DNA of 64,000 bases. It comes from Mycolicibacterium confluentis. Its GTDB lineage: Bacteria > Actinomycetota > Actinomycetes > Mycobacteriales > Mycobacteriaceae. The position numbers and the translations under genes were made by a program. Where the stretch lies: positions 3,410,001-3,474,000 of the forward strand of contig NZ_AP022612.1 of the NCBI RefSeq assembly GCF_010729895.1, read 5' to 3'. Under the pieces are notes generated by a model that was not told the origin of the DNA, did not search any database, and saw only the letters and a list, made by a program, of their open reading frames with translations. Shown here piece by piece: positions 38,235-47,597 of this stretch (its first letter is position 1; the number at the start of each line of letters is the position of its first letter).

Positions 38235-38597
38235 GTGGGGCAACTGGACATACGGCAGGACGTCCACGACGGGGCGATCGTCGTGTCGGCCGAGGGTGAA
38301 GTCGACTCCGGCAACGTGGGTGAACTGGCCGCACATCTCGACGAGGCGCGCGGCGCCGCCGCGACGTCGCAGCGCAGGCTTCTCGTCATCGAGTTGGACC
38401 GCGTGAAGTACTTCGGCAGTGCAGGGCTCAGCGCGGTGCTGGACTGCCATGAGCGGGGCGGCGTTGAGGGGGTCACGGTGCGGCTCGCGGCAAGCAACAC
38501 CGAGGTGCTGCGCCCGATCGAGGTGACCAAGCTCGACGAGGTGCTCCACCTCTACGACACGGTTGCCGCGGCCACCCACGACGACGGCCGAGACTAG
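38235..38597 (+). CDS. STAS-domain anti-sigma factor antagonist
   Basis: A 120-residue STAS protein. RVKYFGSAGLSAVLDCHERG holds the usual phosphorylatable Ser in GSAGL. In partner-switch systems the unphosphorylated form binds an RsbW-type kinase and frees a sigma factor. GTG start at 38235. The next gene begins immediately at 38598, with no gap, and encodes both a kinase and a phosphatase that could act on this protein. Confidence 0.9.
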   Translation: MGQLDIRQDVHDGAIVVSAEGEVDSGNVGELAAHLDEARGAAATSQRRLLVIELDRVKYFGSAGLSAVLDCHERGGVEGVTVRLAASNTEVLRPIEVTKLDEVLHLYDTVAAATHDDGRD

Positions 38598-41500
38598 ATG
38601 AGCGCCCGCGATCCCGACCGCTCACCGTCATCGAGGGTGTTCGCCGACGGCGGTGAGGTTGGCCGGGATCTCGGGCAGGTGGACTGGGACGCGACGCCAC
38701 TGGGGCCACCGCAGCAGTGGCCGCAGAGCCTGCAGGCGGCGGTCGGAATTCTGCTGTCGTCACGGTTCCCGATGTGGATGGCCTGGGGGCCAGATCTGAC
38801 GTTCTTCTGCAACGACGGCTACCGGCGCGCCACCCTGGGAGAAAAGTACCCGTGGGCGCTGGGCAGGCCCGCGCGGGACGTGTGGGCCGAGATCTGGGAT
38901 GACATCGGATGGCGGGTGCATCAGGTGCTGGACACCGGTCAGGCGACCTGGGACACCGCGCTGCTGCTGTTGCTGAAACGCTCGGGATACATCGAGGAGA
39001 CCTACCACACCTTTTCCTACAGTCCGCTGCGCGACGACGACGGCCGGGTCGTCGGAATGCTGTGCGTGGTCAGCGAGGACACCGACCGGGTGATCGGCGA
39101 GCGGCGGATGTCGACGCTGCGCGACTTGGGCTCGGACCTGAGTGTCGTCCGCAATGAAGAGGAGATCCTGGCCTTCTCCGACCGCCAGCTGAGCCAGAAC
39201 CTGCGCGACCTGCCGTTCACGCTGACATATCTCTTCGACGACGACGGCAACGCCCGACTGGCCGGCACCAGCGGCGTCCCCGCGGGCCATGCCGCGGCGC
39301 CCGACCGTCTGGAAGCCGGGGACGACACCCTGTGGCCAGTGCGACCGCCGGCGCACGGCGAAACCGTCCTGGTCGACCTCGACGAGCACCGGTTGCCCGA
39401 CCTGCCGACTGGCGCCTGGCCGGATCCTCCCACGCACGCCCTCGTGGTCCCGCTGCAGCAGCAGGGCGGTTCACCGTCCGGATTCCTGGTGGCCACACTC
39501 AACCGCTATCGCCGGCTCGACGACGCCTACCGCGGCTTCGTCGCGCTGGTGGCCTCGCACGTGGCCACCGGTCTCGGCCTCGCGCGCAGCTATCAACTGC
39601 AGCAGCGGCGGGCCGAGGAACTGACCGAACTTGACCGGGCCAAGACGACGTTCTTCTCGAACATCAGCCACGAGTTCCGCACCCCCCTGACGCTGATCCT
39701 TGACCCCGTCGACGCACTCCGGCAGTCCCCGGACCTCACGCCTGAGGCACGTCAGGAGCTGGACGTCGTGTGGCGCAACGGCTTACGGCTGGCAAAGCTG
39801 GTGAACTCGCTGCTCGATTTCTCACGAATCGAGGCCGGCCGGGGCCAGGCCGCCTACCACCCAGTCGACATCGGCACGGTCACCGCCGATTTGGCGAGTG
39901 TGTTCCGCTCCGCGGTCGATCGCGCCGGGCTGAGTTTCGAGGTGGACTGCCCGCCGCTGGACATGCCCGTGCACCTCGACCTCGACATGTGGGAGAAGGT
40001 GATCTTCAATCTGCTGTCGAACGCACTGAAGTTCACCTGCGAGGGCAGCATCGCCGTCACGGCACGTCGCGACGGGGACGCCGCGGTGATTGAGGTGGCG
40101 GACACCGGGATCGGGGTTCCGGAAGCCGAGCAGTCCCGGCTGTTCGAGCGGTTCTATCGGATCGAGAACGTGTACGCGCGCTCCAACGAGGGCAGCGGGA
40201 TCGGTCTGGCCCTGGTCAAGGAACTCGTCGGCCTGCACGGTGGGACGATCGACGCCGTCAGTGCCGAGAACGAGGGCACGACCTTCACGATCCGTGTGCC
40301 GTTCGGCACCGCCCACCTGCCTGCCGCGGCGGTCGCAGCCGGTTCCGCCCCGCGCACCAGCGGCGACGGCGCACAACCGTACATCGAAGAGGTGTTGCGC
40401 TGGCTGCCCAGCGGATCCGAACCCGACAACAGCGCCGCCCCCGGAACCGACACCTCCCCGGCGCAGGAGAAAGCGCCGCAGACCCGCATCCTCGTCGCCG
40501 ACGACAACGCCGACATGCGCGAGTACCTCGCGCGCCTGCTGCGCAGCGACGGCTATCGCGTCGACACCGCGGTCGACGGCCGCGAGGCCTTGGAAGCGGT
40601 CCGTGCCGACGTACCCCATCTGCTGATCAGTGACGTGATGATGCCACGCATGGACGGGCTGGCGCTGGTCAGTGCACTGCGGGCGGACCGGCGGACGGCG
40701 TTGGTGCCCGTTCTTCTGCTGTCCGCACGGGCCGGCCAGGAGGAATCGATCACCGGCCTCGCGGCCGGAGCCGACGACTACCTGGTTAAACCATTCACCG
40801 CGGCCGAACTGCTGGCCAGGGCCCGGGCCATCGTCCACCTGGCCCGCCTGCGCGACCACCAGTCGCGTTGGCGCGCAGCCCTGGTGGACTCCCTGCAGGA
40901 GGCGTTCTTCCTCTGCGATGAACACGGGTCGGTGATCGAGATCAACGCTGCGTTCACCGAGATCCTCGGATACGACGCGAGCGGACTGCCCTATGAGCAG
41001 CGGCATCCGTGGTGGCCTTCCGAGGGGTCCGACCCCGACGCCAACCGCCAGAGCGAAGAGGCGTTCCGAACCCTCCTGGAACAGCCGCACGGCATCCTCT
41101 CCGCGGTCCCCGTCATTCATCGCGACGGGCACCGGATGTGGGTCACCGCAACGTTCAACCACGCCGACGATCCCGACACCGGCAGGCGCGTCACCATCGG
41201 AACGCTGCGCGACGTCACGGCCGACCACTACCAGGCCCAGCGCGAGACCGCACTGGCGGCGCTCAGCGAACAACTCGCACAAGCGGAGACGTTGGACGGC
41301 GCTGTACTGGCCGTCGCAGAAGGCCTGCAGCGCGTCTACAACTCCGACCGCGTTCTGGCGGTCACATTGCCCGGGAGAGACGACGTGGACGCGGCGCCCT
41401 CATTGTTCTCGGTGGGCGATTCCGCCGAATGGGCCGATCTCGCTCAGTCCACGCGTGCGACCCTGACGCGGTTGTCGCACGGGGACCTGCTGGTGGCCGA

Positions 41501-42758
41501 CACCAGTGACGCCGGCACGGCCGGCATCGCACTGCAGCATCCGCGCGGGGTTCTGGTCATCTACGTCGAACTTCGCGAGCGGAGGGCGTTCACCCCCGAA
41601 GAGCGCACGCTGCTGACCGTTCTGGCGGGTCGCCTCGGCCAGGGACTGCAGCGGGTTCATCTGCTCGACCAGCAGCGCGAGACCGCACTGGCACTGCAGC
41701 ACGCGATCCTCGGGCCTGCGGTCTCAAGCGGGTTCGCGGTCCGCTACCAGCCCGCCAGCCGGCCGCTGCAGGTCGGCGGCGACTGGTACGACGTGGTCAA
41801 CCTCGATGACGGCCGGATCGGACTCGTCGTCGGCGACTGTGTCGGACACGGCTTGTCGGCCGCCACAGTGATGGGCCAACTGCGCAGCGCCTGTCGCGCA
41901 CTGCTGCTCGAACATCTCAGTCCCGCAGCGGCATTGGCCGGTTTGGACCGGTTCGCGATGCATCTGCCCGGCGCCCGTTGCACCACCGTCTTCTGCGGGG
42001 TGCTCGACCCGGAGTCCGGCGAACTGGTCTACTCCTGCGCCGGTCACCCACCGCCGATCCTGGTCCATGCCGACCTGTCCACCGAACTGTTGGAGGACGC
42101 CCGCGCGATACCGCTGGGACTGCCCCAACACCGAGCGCGCCCCGAGGCCCGTGTGACCATTCGACCGCGCGCGACTCTGGTTCTCTACACCGATGGCCTG
42201 GTGGAACGCCGGCGTGAATCGCTCGACGACGGCATCGCGCGGGCGGTCGATGTGGTGCAGGACAATCGCTCCGTCGTGCTGGACGGGCTGGCCAAGCAGC
42301 TGATGGCGAATCTGGCCCCCCACAGTGGTTACCAGGACGACGTCGCGCTGCTGCTGTATCGACAACCGGCCCCCTTGGAGTTGGAATTCGCCTCTGACGC
42401 AGCACAACTCGCGGGCGTGCGGACCGCCCTCCGCGGCTGGCTGCAGCGGGCCGGCGTGGGCAGGGACCAGGCTCTCGACGTCCTGATCGCCACCGGCGAG
42501 GCCATTGCGAATGCGATCGAGCACGGCCATCGCGACACCCCGGGCACGGTGTGCCTGCGCGCGACCGCCTGGGCTGATCGATTGAAGCTCACAGTGATCG
42601 ACACCGGGAGGTGGGTGAAACCGCAACCCGCCCCCGCCACCGCCGTCACGTCGTTCCGCGGTCGCGGAATCAGCTTGATGCGCGCGTTGATGCAGGACAT
42701 CGACATTGAACCGGATCACACCGGCACCACCGTCCATCTGAATGCGAGGATCGCCTGA
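38598..42758 (+). CDS. Giant hybrid: PAS-GAF-HK-REC-PAS-GAF-SpoIIE phosphatase-RsbW kinase
   Basis: 1386 residues with eight domains in order. PAS about 45-165; GAF about 175-330; HisKA with H358 in SNISHEFRTPL; HATPase with N471/N475, G1 ADTGIGVP and G2 GSGIGLAL; a receiver with D635/D636, phospho-acceptor D679 and K731; PAS 755-875; GAF 885-1020; PP2C/SpoIIE phosphatase (GDWYD 1061-1065, GDCVGHG, YTDG 1197-1200, GYQDD 1244-1248); and a C-terminal RsbW-type kinase (E1301, N1305, GRGISLM). It therefore holds a two-component phosphorelay and both enzymes of a sigma partner switch in one polypeptide. It has no transmembrane segments, so it is a cytoplasmic sensor. It abuts a STAS gene and overlaps another by 1 base. 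Confidence 0.93.
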   Translation: MSARDPDRSPSSRVFADGGEVGRDLGQVDWDATPLGPPQQWPQSLQAAVGILLSSRFPMWMAWGPDLTFFCNDGYRRATLGEKYPWALGRPARDVWAEIWDDIGWRVHQVLDTGQATWDTALLLLLKRSGYIEETYHTFSYSPLRDDDGRVVGMLCVVSEDTDRVIGERRMSTLRDLGSDLSVVRNEEEILAFSDRQLSQNLRDLPFTLTYLFDDDGNARLAGTSGVPAGHAAAPDRLEAGDDTLWPVRPPAHGETVLVDLDEHRLPDLPTGAWPDPPTHALVVPLQQQGGSPSGFLVATLNRYRRLDDAYRGFVALVASHVATGLGLARSYQLQQRRAEELTELDRAKTTFFSNISHEFRTPLTLILDPVDALRQSPDLTPEARQELDVVWRNGLRLAKLVNSLLDFSRIEAGRGQAAYHPVDIGTVTADLASVFRSAVDRAGLSFEVDCPPLDMPVHLDLDMWEKVIFNLLSNALKFTCEGSIAVTARRDGDAAVIEVADTGIGVPEAEQSRLFERFYRIENVYARSNEGSGIGLALVKELVGLHGGTIDAVSAENEGTTFTIRVPFGTAHLPAAAVAAGSAPRTSGDGAQPYIEEVLRWLPSGSEPDNSAAPGTDTSPAQEKAPQTRILVADDNADMREYLARLLRSDGYRVDTAVDGREALEAVRADVPHLLISDVMMPRMDGLALVSALRADRRTALVPVLLLSARAGQEESITGLAAGADDYLVKPFTAAELLARARAIVHLARLRDHQSRWRAALVDSLQEAFFLCDEHGSVIEINAAFTEILGYDASGLPYEQRHPWWPSEGSDPDANRQSEEAFRTLLEQPHGILSAVPVIHRDGHRMWVTATFNHADDPDTGRRVTIGTLRDVTADHYQAQRETALAALSEQLAQAETLDGAVLAVAEGLQRVYNSDRVLAVTLPGRDDVDAAPSLFSVGDSAEWADLAQSTRATLTRLSHGDLLVADTSDAGTAGIALQHPRGVLVIYVELRERRAFTPEERTLLTVLAGRLGQGLQRVHLLDQQRETALALQHAILGPAVSSGFAVRYQPASRPLQVGGDWYDVVNLDDGRIGLVVGDCVGHGLSAATVMGQLRSACRALLLEHLSPAAALAGLDRFAMHLPGARCTTVFCGVLDPESGELVYSCAGHPPPILVHADLSTELLEDARAIPLGLPQHRARPEARVTIRPRATLVLYTDGLVERRRESLDDGIARAVDVVQDNRSVVLDGLAKQLMANLAPHSGYQDDVALLLYRQPAPLELEFASDAAQLAGVRTALRGWLQRAGVGRDQALDVLIATGEAIANAIEHGHRDTPGTVCLRATAWADRLKLTVIDTGRWVKPQPAPATAVTSFRGRGISLMRALMQDIDIEPDHTGTTVHLNARIA

Positions 42759-43066
42759 TGGCCACCCCGCTGGACCTGCGCAACCGTCGTCTGCCGGACG
42801 GCACTCCAGTCTTGGCGGCCGTGGGCGAATTGGATCTCAGCAACATCGCCGCCTTCTCTGCGGCCGTCACGGAGACGCGCGCGTCGGCCCCGAAGGGGAC
42901 TCGGGTCACCCTCGACCTCAGCGAGGTCTCCTATCTCGACAGCGGCGCCATCAACGTGCTGTTCGACCACGTCGACGGCGTCGACATCGTGGCGCACCCG
43001 GATCTGATGGCCGTGTTGAAGATCAGCGGGCTCAGCGACGTCGGGTCCGTTCGCTCCGCGCCGTGA
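42758..43066 (+). CDS. STAS-domain anti-sigma factor antagonist, second copy
   Basis: A 102-residue STAS protein. SEVSYLDSGAINVLFDHVDG contains the phosphorylatable Ser in DSGA. The ATG shares one base with the stop of the giant hybrid (TGATG), so it is translationally coupled and is probably its direct substrate. It differs clearly from the STAS protein at 38.2 kb (GSAG against DSGA), suggesting two outputs. Confidence 0.9.
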   Translation: MATPLDLRNRRLPDGTPVLAAVGELDLSNIAAFSAAVTETRASAPKGTRVTLDLSEVSYLDSGAINVLFDHVDGVDIVAHPDLMAVLKISGLSDVGSVRSAP

Positions 43067-43072
43067 CGTCAG

Positions 43073-44041
43073 TCAGTCCGGGGCACCTGACTCGGCGCGA
43101 CGTGCCCTGGCCCGGCGCTTCCCTTCATGCATGGCGGCGACCCGTGCGACCGGGATGGTGCGGCCCTGCTCGATCAGGTCGGTGGGCAGTCGCTGCGCCG
43201 ACGGCATCGCCTCCGTCCACGACTCGCGTGCGTCGGCGAGGCCTACAGCGGTGTGCACCGTGAAGTCGCCCGGCTGGATCCGGCCCAGGTCCGACCACGC
43301 CACTGGAAACGACACCGGCAGGCCCGGTCGCCAGCGTGGACTGTACGCGGCGACGACCGTCGCGCCACCGGACCGCGTGGAGTCGACGAAGACCCGACCG
43401 CCGCGGTCATCGACGATGAACGCGGTGGTGGCGATGTCGGGATCGAGGGCCTCGGCCCGCGCCGCGATCGCCCGTGTCGCCGCCGCCACGTCATCGACGG
43501 GCGCGGAATCGTCGATCGGCACGAACACGTGCAGGCCCCGCGATCCGCTGGTCTTGACCGCACCCTGCAGGCCACAGTCGTCGAGCACGCGTCGCACCAG
43601 GTGGGCCACCGCGACGACCGCCGGGAAATCGTCGGCCGTGGGCGGATCGAGATCGATGATCAGGTGCGTTGGCCGGTAGATGTCCTCGGCCAGTCCCAAC
43701 GCCGGGTGGTACTCGATGGCCCGCTGATTGGCCAACCACAGCAGCGTGCGGCGATCGTTGCACAGCGCGTACCGGATCTCGCGGTGCGAGGCCTCCGCCC
43801 AGACCGGGACCGTCGCCACCCACTCGGGGGTGTACTTCGGCACGTTCTTCTGCATGAACGCTTCTCGGCCCCGCAGCACCCGCAACACCGTCAGGGGCCG
43901 GTGCGCCAGGCCGGGCAGCATCCTGTCCGCGATGGCGTCGAGATAGTCGATCAGGTCGCGCTTGGTCGCCCCGGCGTCCGGTCCGAGTTGCTGGTCGAGG
44001 TTGGTCAACTCGACACCGGCGCGCTGCTCCCCGCCGCTCAT
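43073..44041 (-). CDS. polD1: LigD-type polymerase (archaeo-eukaryotic primase fold), PolD1-like
   Basis: A 322-residue stand-alone polymerase domain related to that of LigD. The two metal-binding aspartates are D130 and D132 in LIIDLDPP, the nucleotide-binding motif is SGSRGLHVFV (S165-H171), and the third acidic residue is D220 in VFVDSTRSGGA. It belongs to the mycobacterial PolD enzymes that add nucleotides or ribonucleotides during gap filling and NHEJ-like repair. No ligase or nuclease domain is fused. It converges on the STAS gene with 6 bases between. Whether it is PolD1 or PolD2 rests on synteny I recall, not on a search. Confidence 0.85.
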   Translation of the reverse strand: MSGGEQRAGVELTNLDQQLGPDAGATKRDLIDYLDAIADRMLPGLAHRPLTVLRVLRGREAFMQKNVPKYTPEWVATVPVWAEASHREIRYALCNDRRTLLWLANQRAIEYHPALGLAEDIYRPTHLIIDLDPPTADDFPAVVAVAHLVRRVLDDCGLQGAVKTSGSRGLHVFVPIDDSAPVDDVAAATRAIAARAEALDPDIATTAFIVDDRGGRVFVDSTRSGGATVVAAYSPRWRPGLPVSFPVAWSDLGRIQPGDFTVHTAVGLADARESWTEAMPSAQRLPTDLIEQGRTIPVARVAAMHEGKRRARARRAESGAPD

Positions 44042-44159
44042 GTCCCCACCCTACGACCCCATGCGAAGCCACGTCTTCAGCGACCGGAATCCGTGCCGAC
44101 ACCGCTCAATTGACGCCTACGTCGCGCATTTCCTGCGACCATCGTCTAGGCTCCCGGCC

Positions 44160-44432
44160 ATGATCACCCGGCCCGCCCTGCTGCTCTGCGCGTCCGCGAT
44201 TGCGTTGGCATGCACCGGATGTGGCACTTCGCATGACCGGCACTCCTACGACATCGGTCGCGGTGTCAGCGCGGATGCGCACCGCATCGCCCAGAATTCA
44301 GGCTCGGCCGACATGACCGAATCCTGCCGTGAGGCGGTGCGGGCACGGTTCTCCAGCGAGCTGATGTTCCGCGATTCGCCTGCCGGGATCGACATGCCGT
44401 CGGCGATCGCCGGGTGTGTCGACGCCGGCTGA
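44160..44432 (+). CDS. Small secreted protein or lipoprotein
   Basis: 90 residues with a hydrophobic N-terminus (ALLLCASAIALACTGCGTS) that looks like a lipoprotein signal, although the residues before each Cys are not a perfect lipobox. The mature part has two further cysteines (ESCREAV and AGCVDAG), possibly a disulphide. It resembles small DUF732-like mycobacterial secreted proteins. No function is known. Confidence 0.65.
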   Translation: MITRPALLLCASAIALACTGCGTSHDRHSYDIGRGVSADAHRIAQNSGSADMTESCREAVRARFSSELMFRDSPAGIDMPSAIAGCVDAG

Positions 44433-44447
44433 TCCGTTCGACACCCG

Positions 44448-45482
44448 TCAGCCGCGGACGATCAAGCCCACCACGATCACCACGAGTACCGCGCACATCA
44501 GCCAGAACGTCGCCCACGTCAGCACGGGGACAAGCACTCCCGCGGCACCGAGCAGCGCATACATCCCACAGACGGTGAGCACGACGATCCGCACGGCGAA
44601 GAACCTTCGAGCCCGCCACGCCAGTCGCCACGCCTGCCGGGGCAGCCGTCGACCCACCCACACCAGCAGCAGCACGTAGCCGACGGCGGCGAGACCGACC
44701 GCGATCCGAATACCGGGCACGGACTGGCCCTCGTACTGCGGGATCACCGCCAGACTCGCGAAGATCAGCAGTACCGCAGCAAATCCGGTCAGCAGCCGCA
44801 GCGGTGTGCGCACTGCCACAACGATGTTGCTGCGGGCCAGGTCGCCGACGGCAGGGTCCAGGCGGGCGGCGGCCATCAGGCCGTGCACACCGCTGAACCA
44901 GCGGCCCCGGTTGATCCTGTTGACCGCGATATCGTGAAGCGCGTCACTGGACTCCGGTTCGAGGCGCAGCGCCTCCCGGAACGCCCCGGTGGACTCCTCG
45001 CGCCGACCGAGGCCCCTCAGAATTCTGCCGTGCGCCACATGGAGATCCGCGTCGGCGGGGTTGCGTCGCAGTGCCTCGACGATCACCGGCAGCGCCTGGT
45101 GTGCCCTTCCCGCCTCGCACAGCAGCGCCGCGTAGACGTGGTGGTTGGCCACGCCCTGCGGGTCGGTGTGCACGGCCCGCCACGCCACGGCAAGCGCATC
45201 GTCGTGCCGGTTCAGGCCGGCCAATGCCAGCGCATAGACCCGCATCGGGTAGGTGTCCTGTGGTGCCCGCCCCATCGCCGCATAGGCCGTGTCCGCGGCA
45301 CCGCGCTGATCGCCGAGGTACATCTGGGTCCGGGCCAACTCCGTCAGCAGACCGGCATGATGCGGCGAGATCGTCAGCGCTGAACGCAGGATCTCCTGCG
45401 CACGGGTGTAGCTGCGCGCCTCGAGGTACTGCTGCGCAACTGCCACCGCGCGGTCGGGATCCTCGGCGCGCGCCTGAGTCAC
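44448..45482 (-). CDS. TPR membrane protein
   Basis: 344 residues. The first 200 are tetratricopeptide repeats (about five, for example YTRAQEILRSALTISPHHAG and DADLHVAHGRILRGLGRREE). The C-terminal part has four to five transmembrane helices (LLTGFAAVLLIFASLAVIP, AVGLAAVGYVLLLVWV, ALLGAAGVLVPVLTWATFWL, AVLVVIVVGLIV). GTG at 45482 overlaps the stop of the AAA+ gene (GTGA), so the two proteins are made together and are likely partners. The TPRs may recruit substrate to the membrane. Confidence 0.82.
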   Translation of the reverse strand: MTQARAEDPDRAVAVAQQYLEARSYTRAQEILRSALTISPHHAGLLTELARTQMYLGDQRGAADTAYAAMGRAPQDTYPMRVYALALAGLNRHDDALAVAWRAVHTDPQGVANHHVYAALLCEAGRAHQALPVIVEALRRNPADADLHVAHGRILRGLGRREESTGAFREALRLEPESSDALHDIAVNRINRGRWFSGVHGLMAAARLDPAVGDLARSNIVVAVRTPLRLLTGFAAVLLIFASLAVIPQYEGQSVPGIRIAVGLAAVGYVLLLVWVGRRLPRQAWRLAWRARRFFAVRIVVLTVCGMYALLGAAGVLVPVLTWATFWLMCAVLVVIVVGLIVRG

Positions 45483-46699
45483 CGAAACTTTTTCCGCCGC
45501 AGATACTTCGCGAGATCGTCGTAGCTTCCGTCGCTGTTGCCGAACTCGATGACATTGCGTGCCACGTCGAACCACGGTCCGGCGCTCGGCCGGGTCTGGG
45601 CCAACCCCGCATCGATGTCGGGCATCGACACCGGCCGGACCTGCCCGGTGCGCACCGAATCCGCCATCGCCAGTTGCGTTGCCGTGGCGCACACCTGCGC
45701 CAGGTCGGCGCCGGAGTAACCCTCGGTGCGCGCCACGACCGAACCGAGGTCGATCGCGGTGACCGGTCGGTCACGCAGGTGCAGGCGGACGATCTCGGCG
45801 CGGGCCTCGGCGTCGGGCAGTGACACGAAGATCATCCGGTCCAACCGGCCGGGACGACGCAGCGCGGGATCGATGTCCCACGGCATGTTCGTCGCGCCGA
45901 TCACGTAGACGCCCTCGTTGTCGGACGTCGCCGAATCAAGCTCAGCGAGCAGGGCATTGACCACCACGCGCAGCGCCGAACTGTTCGACAGCGAACTGCG
46001 GCGCAGGCCGAGAGCGTCCATCTCGTCGAAGAACAGCACGCACGGCGCGTTGCGGCGGGCCGCTTCGAAGATGTTGTGCAGCGCCCGCTCGCTGTTGCCC
46101 AGCCAGAGGTCGAGCACGTCGGAGATGGCGACCGGATAGAACGAGGCGCCGATCTCACCCGAAACAGCCCGTGCCAGAAACGTCTTGCCGCATCCCGGTG
46201 GTCCGTACAGGAGCAGTCCGCCGCGCGCCGAGAGGTTGAAGGCCCTGGCGACCTCGGGGTTGCGCATGGGCCCCAGCAGTGCGAGGTCCAACTGCCTCTT
46301 CACATCGGCCATGCCCGCGACGTCGGCCAGTCGCACGTCGGGGCGCTGCACCACGTCGTAGTCGGCGTCCGAGATCCCCGCGCCAGCGTGTTCGACTTCG
46401 ATGAACTCAGGCTCGATGATCTCTGCGACCTGTTCCTCGGCGGCCCGCCAGTCGAATTCGACGGGCGGGGGCGCCTTCTCGTCGGTGGGGGCCGCCAGGG
46501 CGGCGGTGCATCGCTGCAGCAGCACCAGGGCGGTCCTGTTCGCCGCGTCCTGCGAGAGCACGGTGCTGCAGTGCGTCAGGGCCTCGGCGTATCTGCCGTC
46601 GGTGGCCAACAATTCGGCCAGATGAAGCCGCAGTTCGACCACATCCGGCGCCCGGTTCACGGCCGCCTCGATCTCCCGAATCAACGCCTCCTGCGCCAC
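45479..46699 (-). CDS. AAA+ ATPase with N-terminal TPR-like region
   Basis: 406 residues. Residues 5-70 are helical repeats (AAVNRAPDVVELRLHLAELL); a linker follows, then a Cdc48/FtsH-type AAA+ module: Walker A GPPGCGKT (K172), Walker B VLFFDEMDA (D225, E226), sensor GATNMP and arginine-finger region RRPGRLDRM. It should be an unfoldase or remodeller. No protease domain is fused. GTG at 46699 with GGGAGG. It overlaps the TPR membrane gene by 4 bases, implying a two-component complex. Confidence 0.87.
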   Translation of the reverse strand: MAQEALIREIEAAVNRAPDVVELRLHLAELLATDGRYAEALTHCSTVLSQDAANRTALVLLQRCTAALAAPTDEKAPPPVEFDWRAAEEQVAEIIEPEFIEVEHAGAGISDADYDVVQRPDVRLADVAGMADVKRQLDLALLGPMRNPEVARAFNLSARGGLLLYGPPGCGKTFLARAVSGEIGASFYPVAISDVLDLWLGNSERALHNIFEAARRNAPCVLFFDEMDALGLRRSSLSNSSALRVVVNALLAELDSATSDNEGVYVIGATNMPWDIDPALRRPGRLDRMIFVSLPDAEARAEIVRLHLRDRPVTAIDLGSVVARTEGYSGADLAQVCATATQLAMADSVRTGQVRPVSMPDIDAGLAQTRPSAGPWFDVARNVIEFGNSDGSYDDLAKYLRRKKFR

Positions 46700-46755
46700 T
46701 GAGACCTCCCCACCTCGTTGCTCAGCCGTTTCGATCGTACTGAAGCTCGGAGGTG

Positions 46756-47589
46756 TCAGCCGACGGCAATGAGTGCGACGGCGGCCAGTGCCGCCACCAT
46801 GCCGACGGCCTGCCACCGAGTGATCCGCTCCTTGAGCACCACCATGGCCAGAATCACGGTGGCCGCGGGATACAGCGACATCAGCACGCTGGCCAGCGAG
46901 AGCATCGACGCCTGCAGCGCCAACAGCATCGCGACGTTGGCGACCGTGTCGAGCACACCCGCGGCCAATGCCAGCCGCATCGGCACCCCGGTGGGCAGCT
47001 TCAGATTCGCCGTCAATGCGGCCACCAGAAACACCAGTGCGGTCGCGGATATCCGCGCGAACACCAGCGGCCACAGCTTGGCCTCGACGGGCGCCTGGTC
47101 GATCAGCACGAAGTTGAGCCCGAACGCCACCCCCGACCCCAGCGTCAACCACGCCACCTTGGCGGTGAACCGATGTGGGGTCGAATCAGCGTCGCCCGCA
47201 CCGTGGCTGACCAAAAGCACCGCCAGCAGTGCCATCACGATTCCGACACCGGCCAGCAGGCCCGGCCGCTCCCCCAGCGCGAGACCCACGCCCACGGGGA
47301 CGCCCGCGACGAGGATCGCGGTCAGCGGTGACACCACGGAGATGGGCCCGGCCCCAAGTGCGGCGTAGAACCACCAGACCCCGAACGCCTGGCTCACGCC
47401 GCACAGCGCGCCCCACACGACGGCCGGCGTGGTGATGTGCCCGCCGACCACCGAGGCGATCACCGCGAGCAGCACCATGGCCACCGGATAGGACACCAGG
47501 ACCACGCGCAGGGCAGCGATACGGCGCGAGGCGATCCCTCCGACGAAATCGCTGACGCCGTAGCCGAGCGCTGAGACCAGCGCGAACAC
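46756..47589 (-). CDS. EamA/DMT family transporter
   Basis: 277 residues, ten transmembrane helices in two EamA repeats (first at about 3-130, second at about 145-277). ISVVSPLTAILVAGVPVGVG and SVLMSLYPAATVILAMVVLK are typical of metabolite exporters of the drug/metabolite superfamily. Substrate unknown. GTG start at 47589 lies 8 bases after the smpB stop, so it is probably in the same transcript as ftsEX-smpB. Confidence 0.85.
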   Translation of the reverse strand: MFALVSALGYGVSDFVGGIASRRIAALRVVLVSYPVAMVLLAVIASVVGGHITTPAVVWGALCGVSQAFGVWWFYAALGAGPISVVSPLTAILVAGVPVGVGLALGERPGLLAGVGIVMALLAVLLVSHGAGDADSTPHRFTAKVAWLTLGSGVAFGLNFVLIDQAPVEAKLWPLVFARISATALVFLVAALTANLKLPTGVPMRLALAAGVLDTVANVAMLLALQASMLSLASVLMSLYPAATVILAMVVLKERITRWQAVGMVAALAAVALIAVG

Positions 47590-47597
47590 CAGGCCGA

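Noticed and set aside
39822..41282. 486-codon minus-strand frame within the giant hybrid gene
   Set aside because: No domain and shadow-like composition; it mirrors the conserved kinase and receiver domains.
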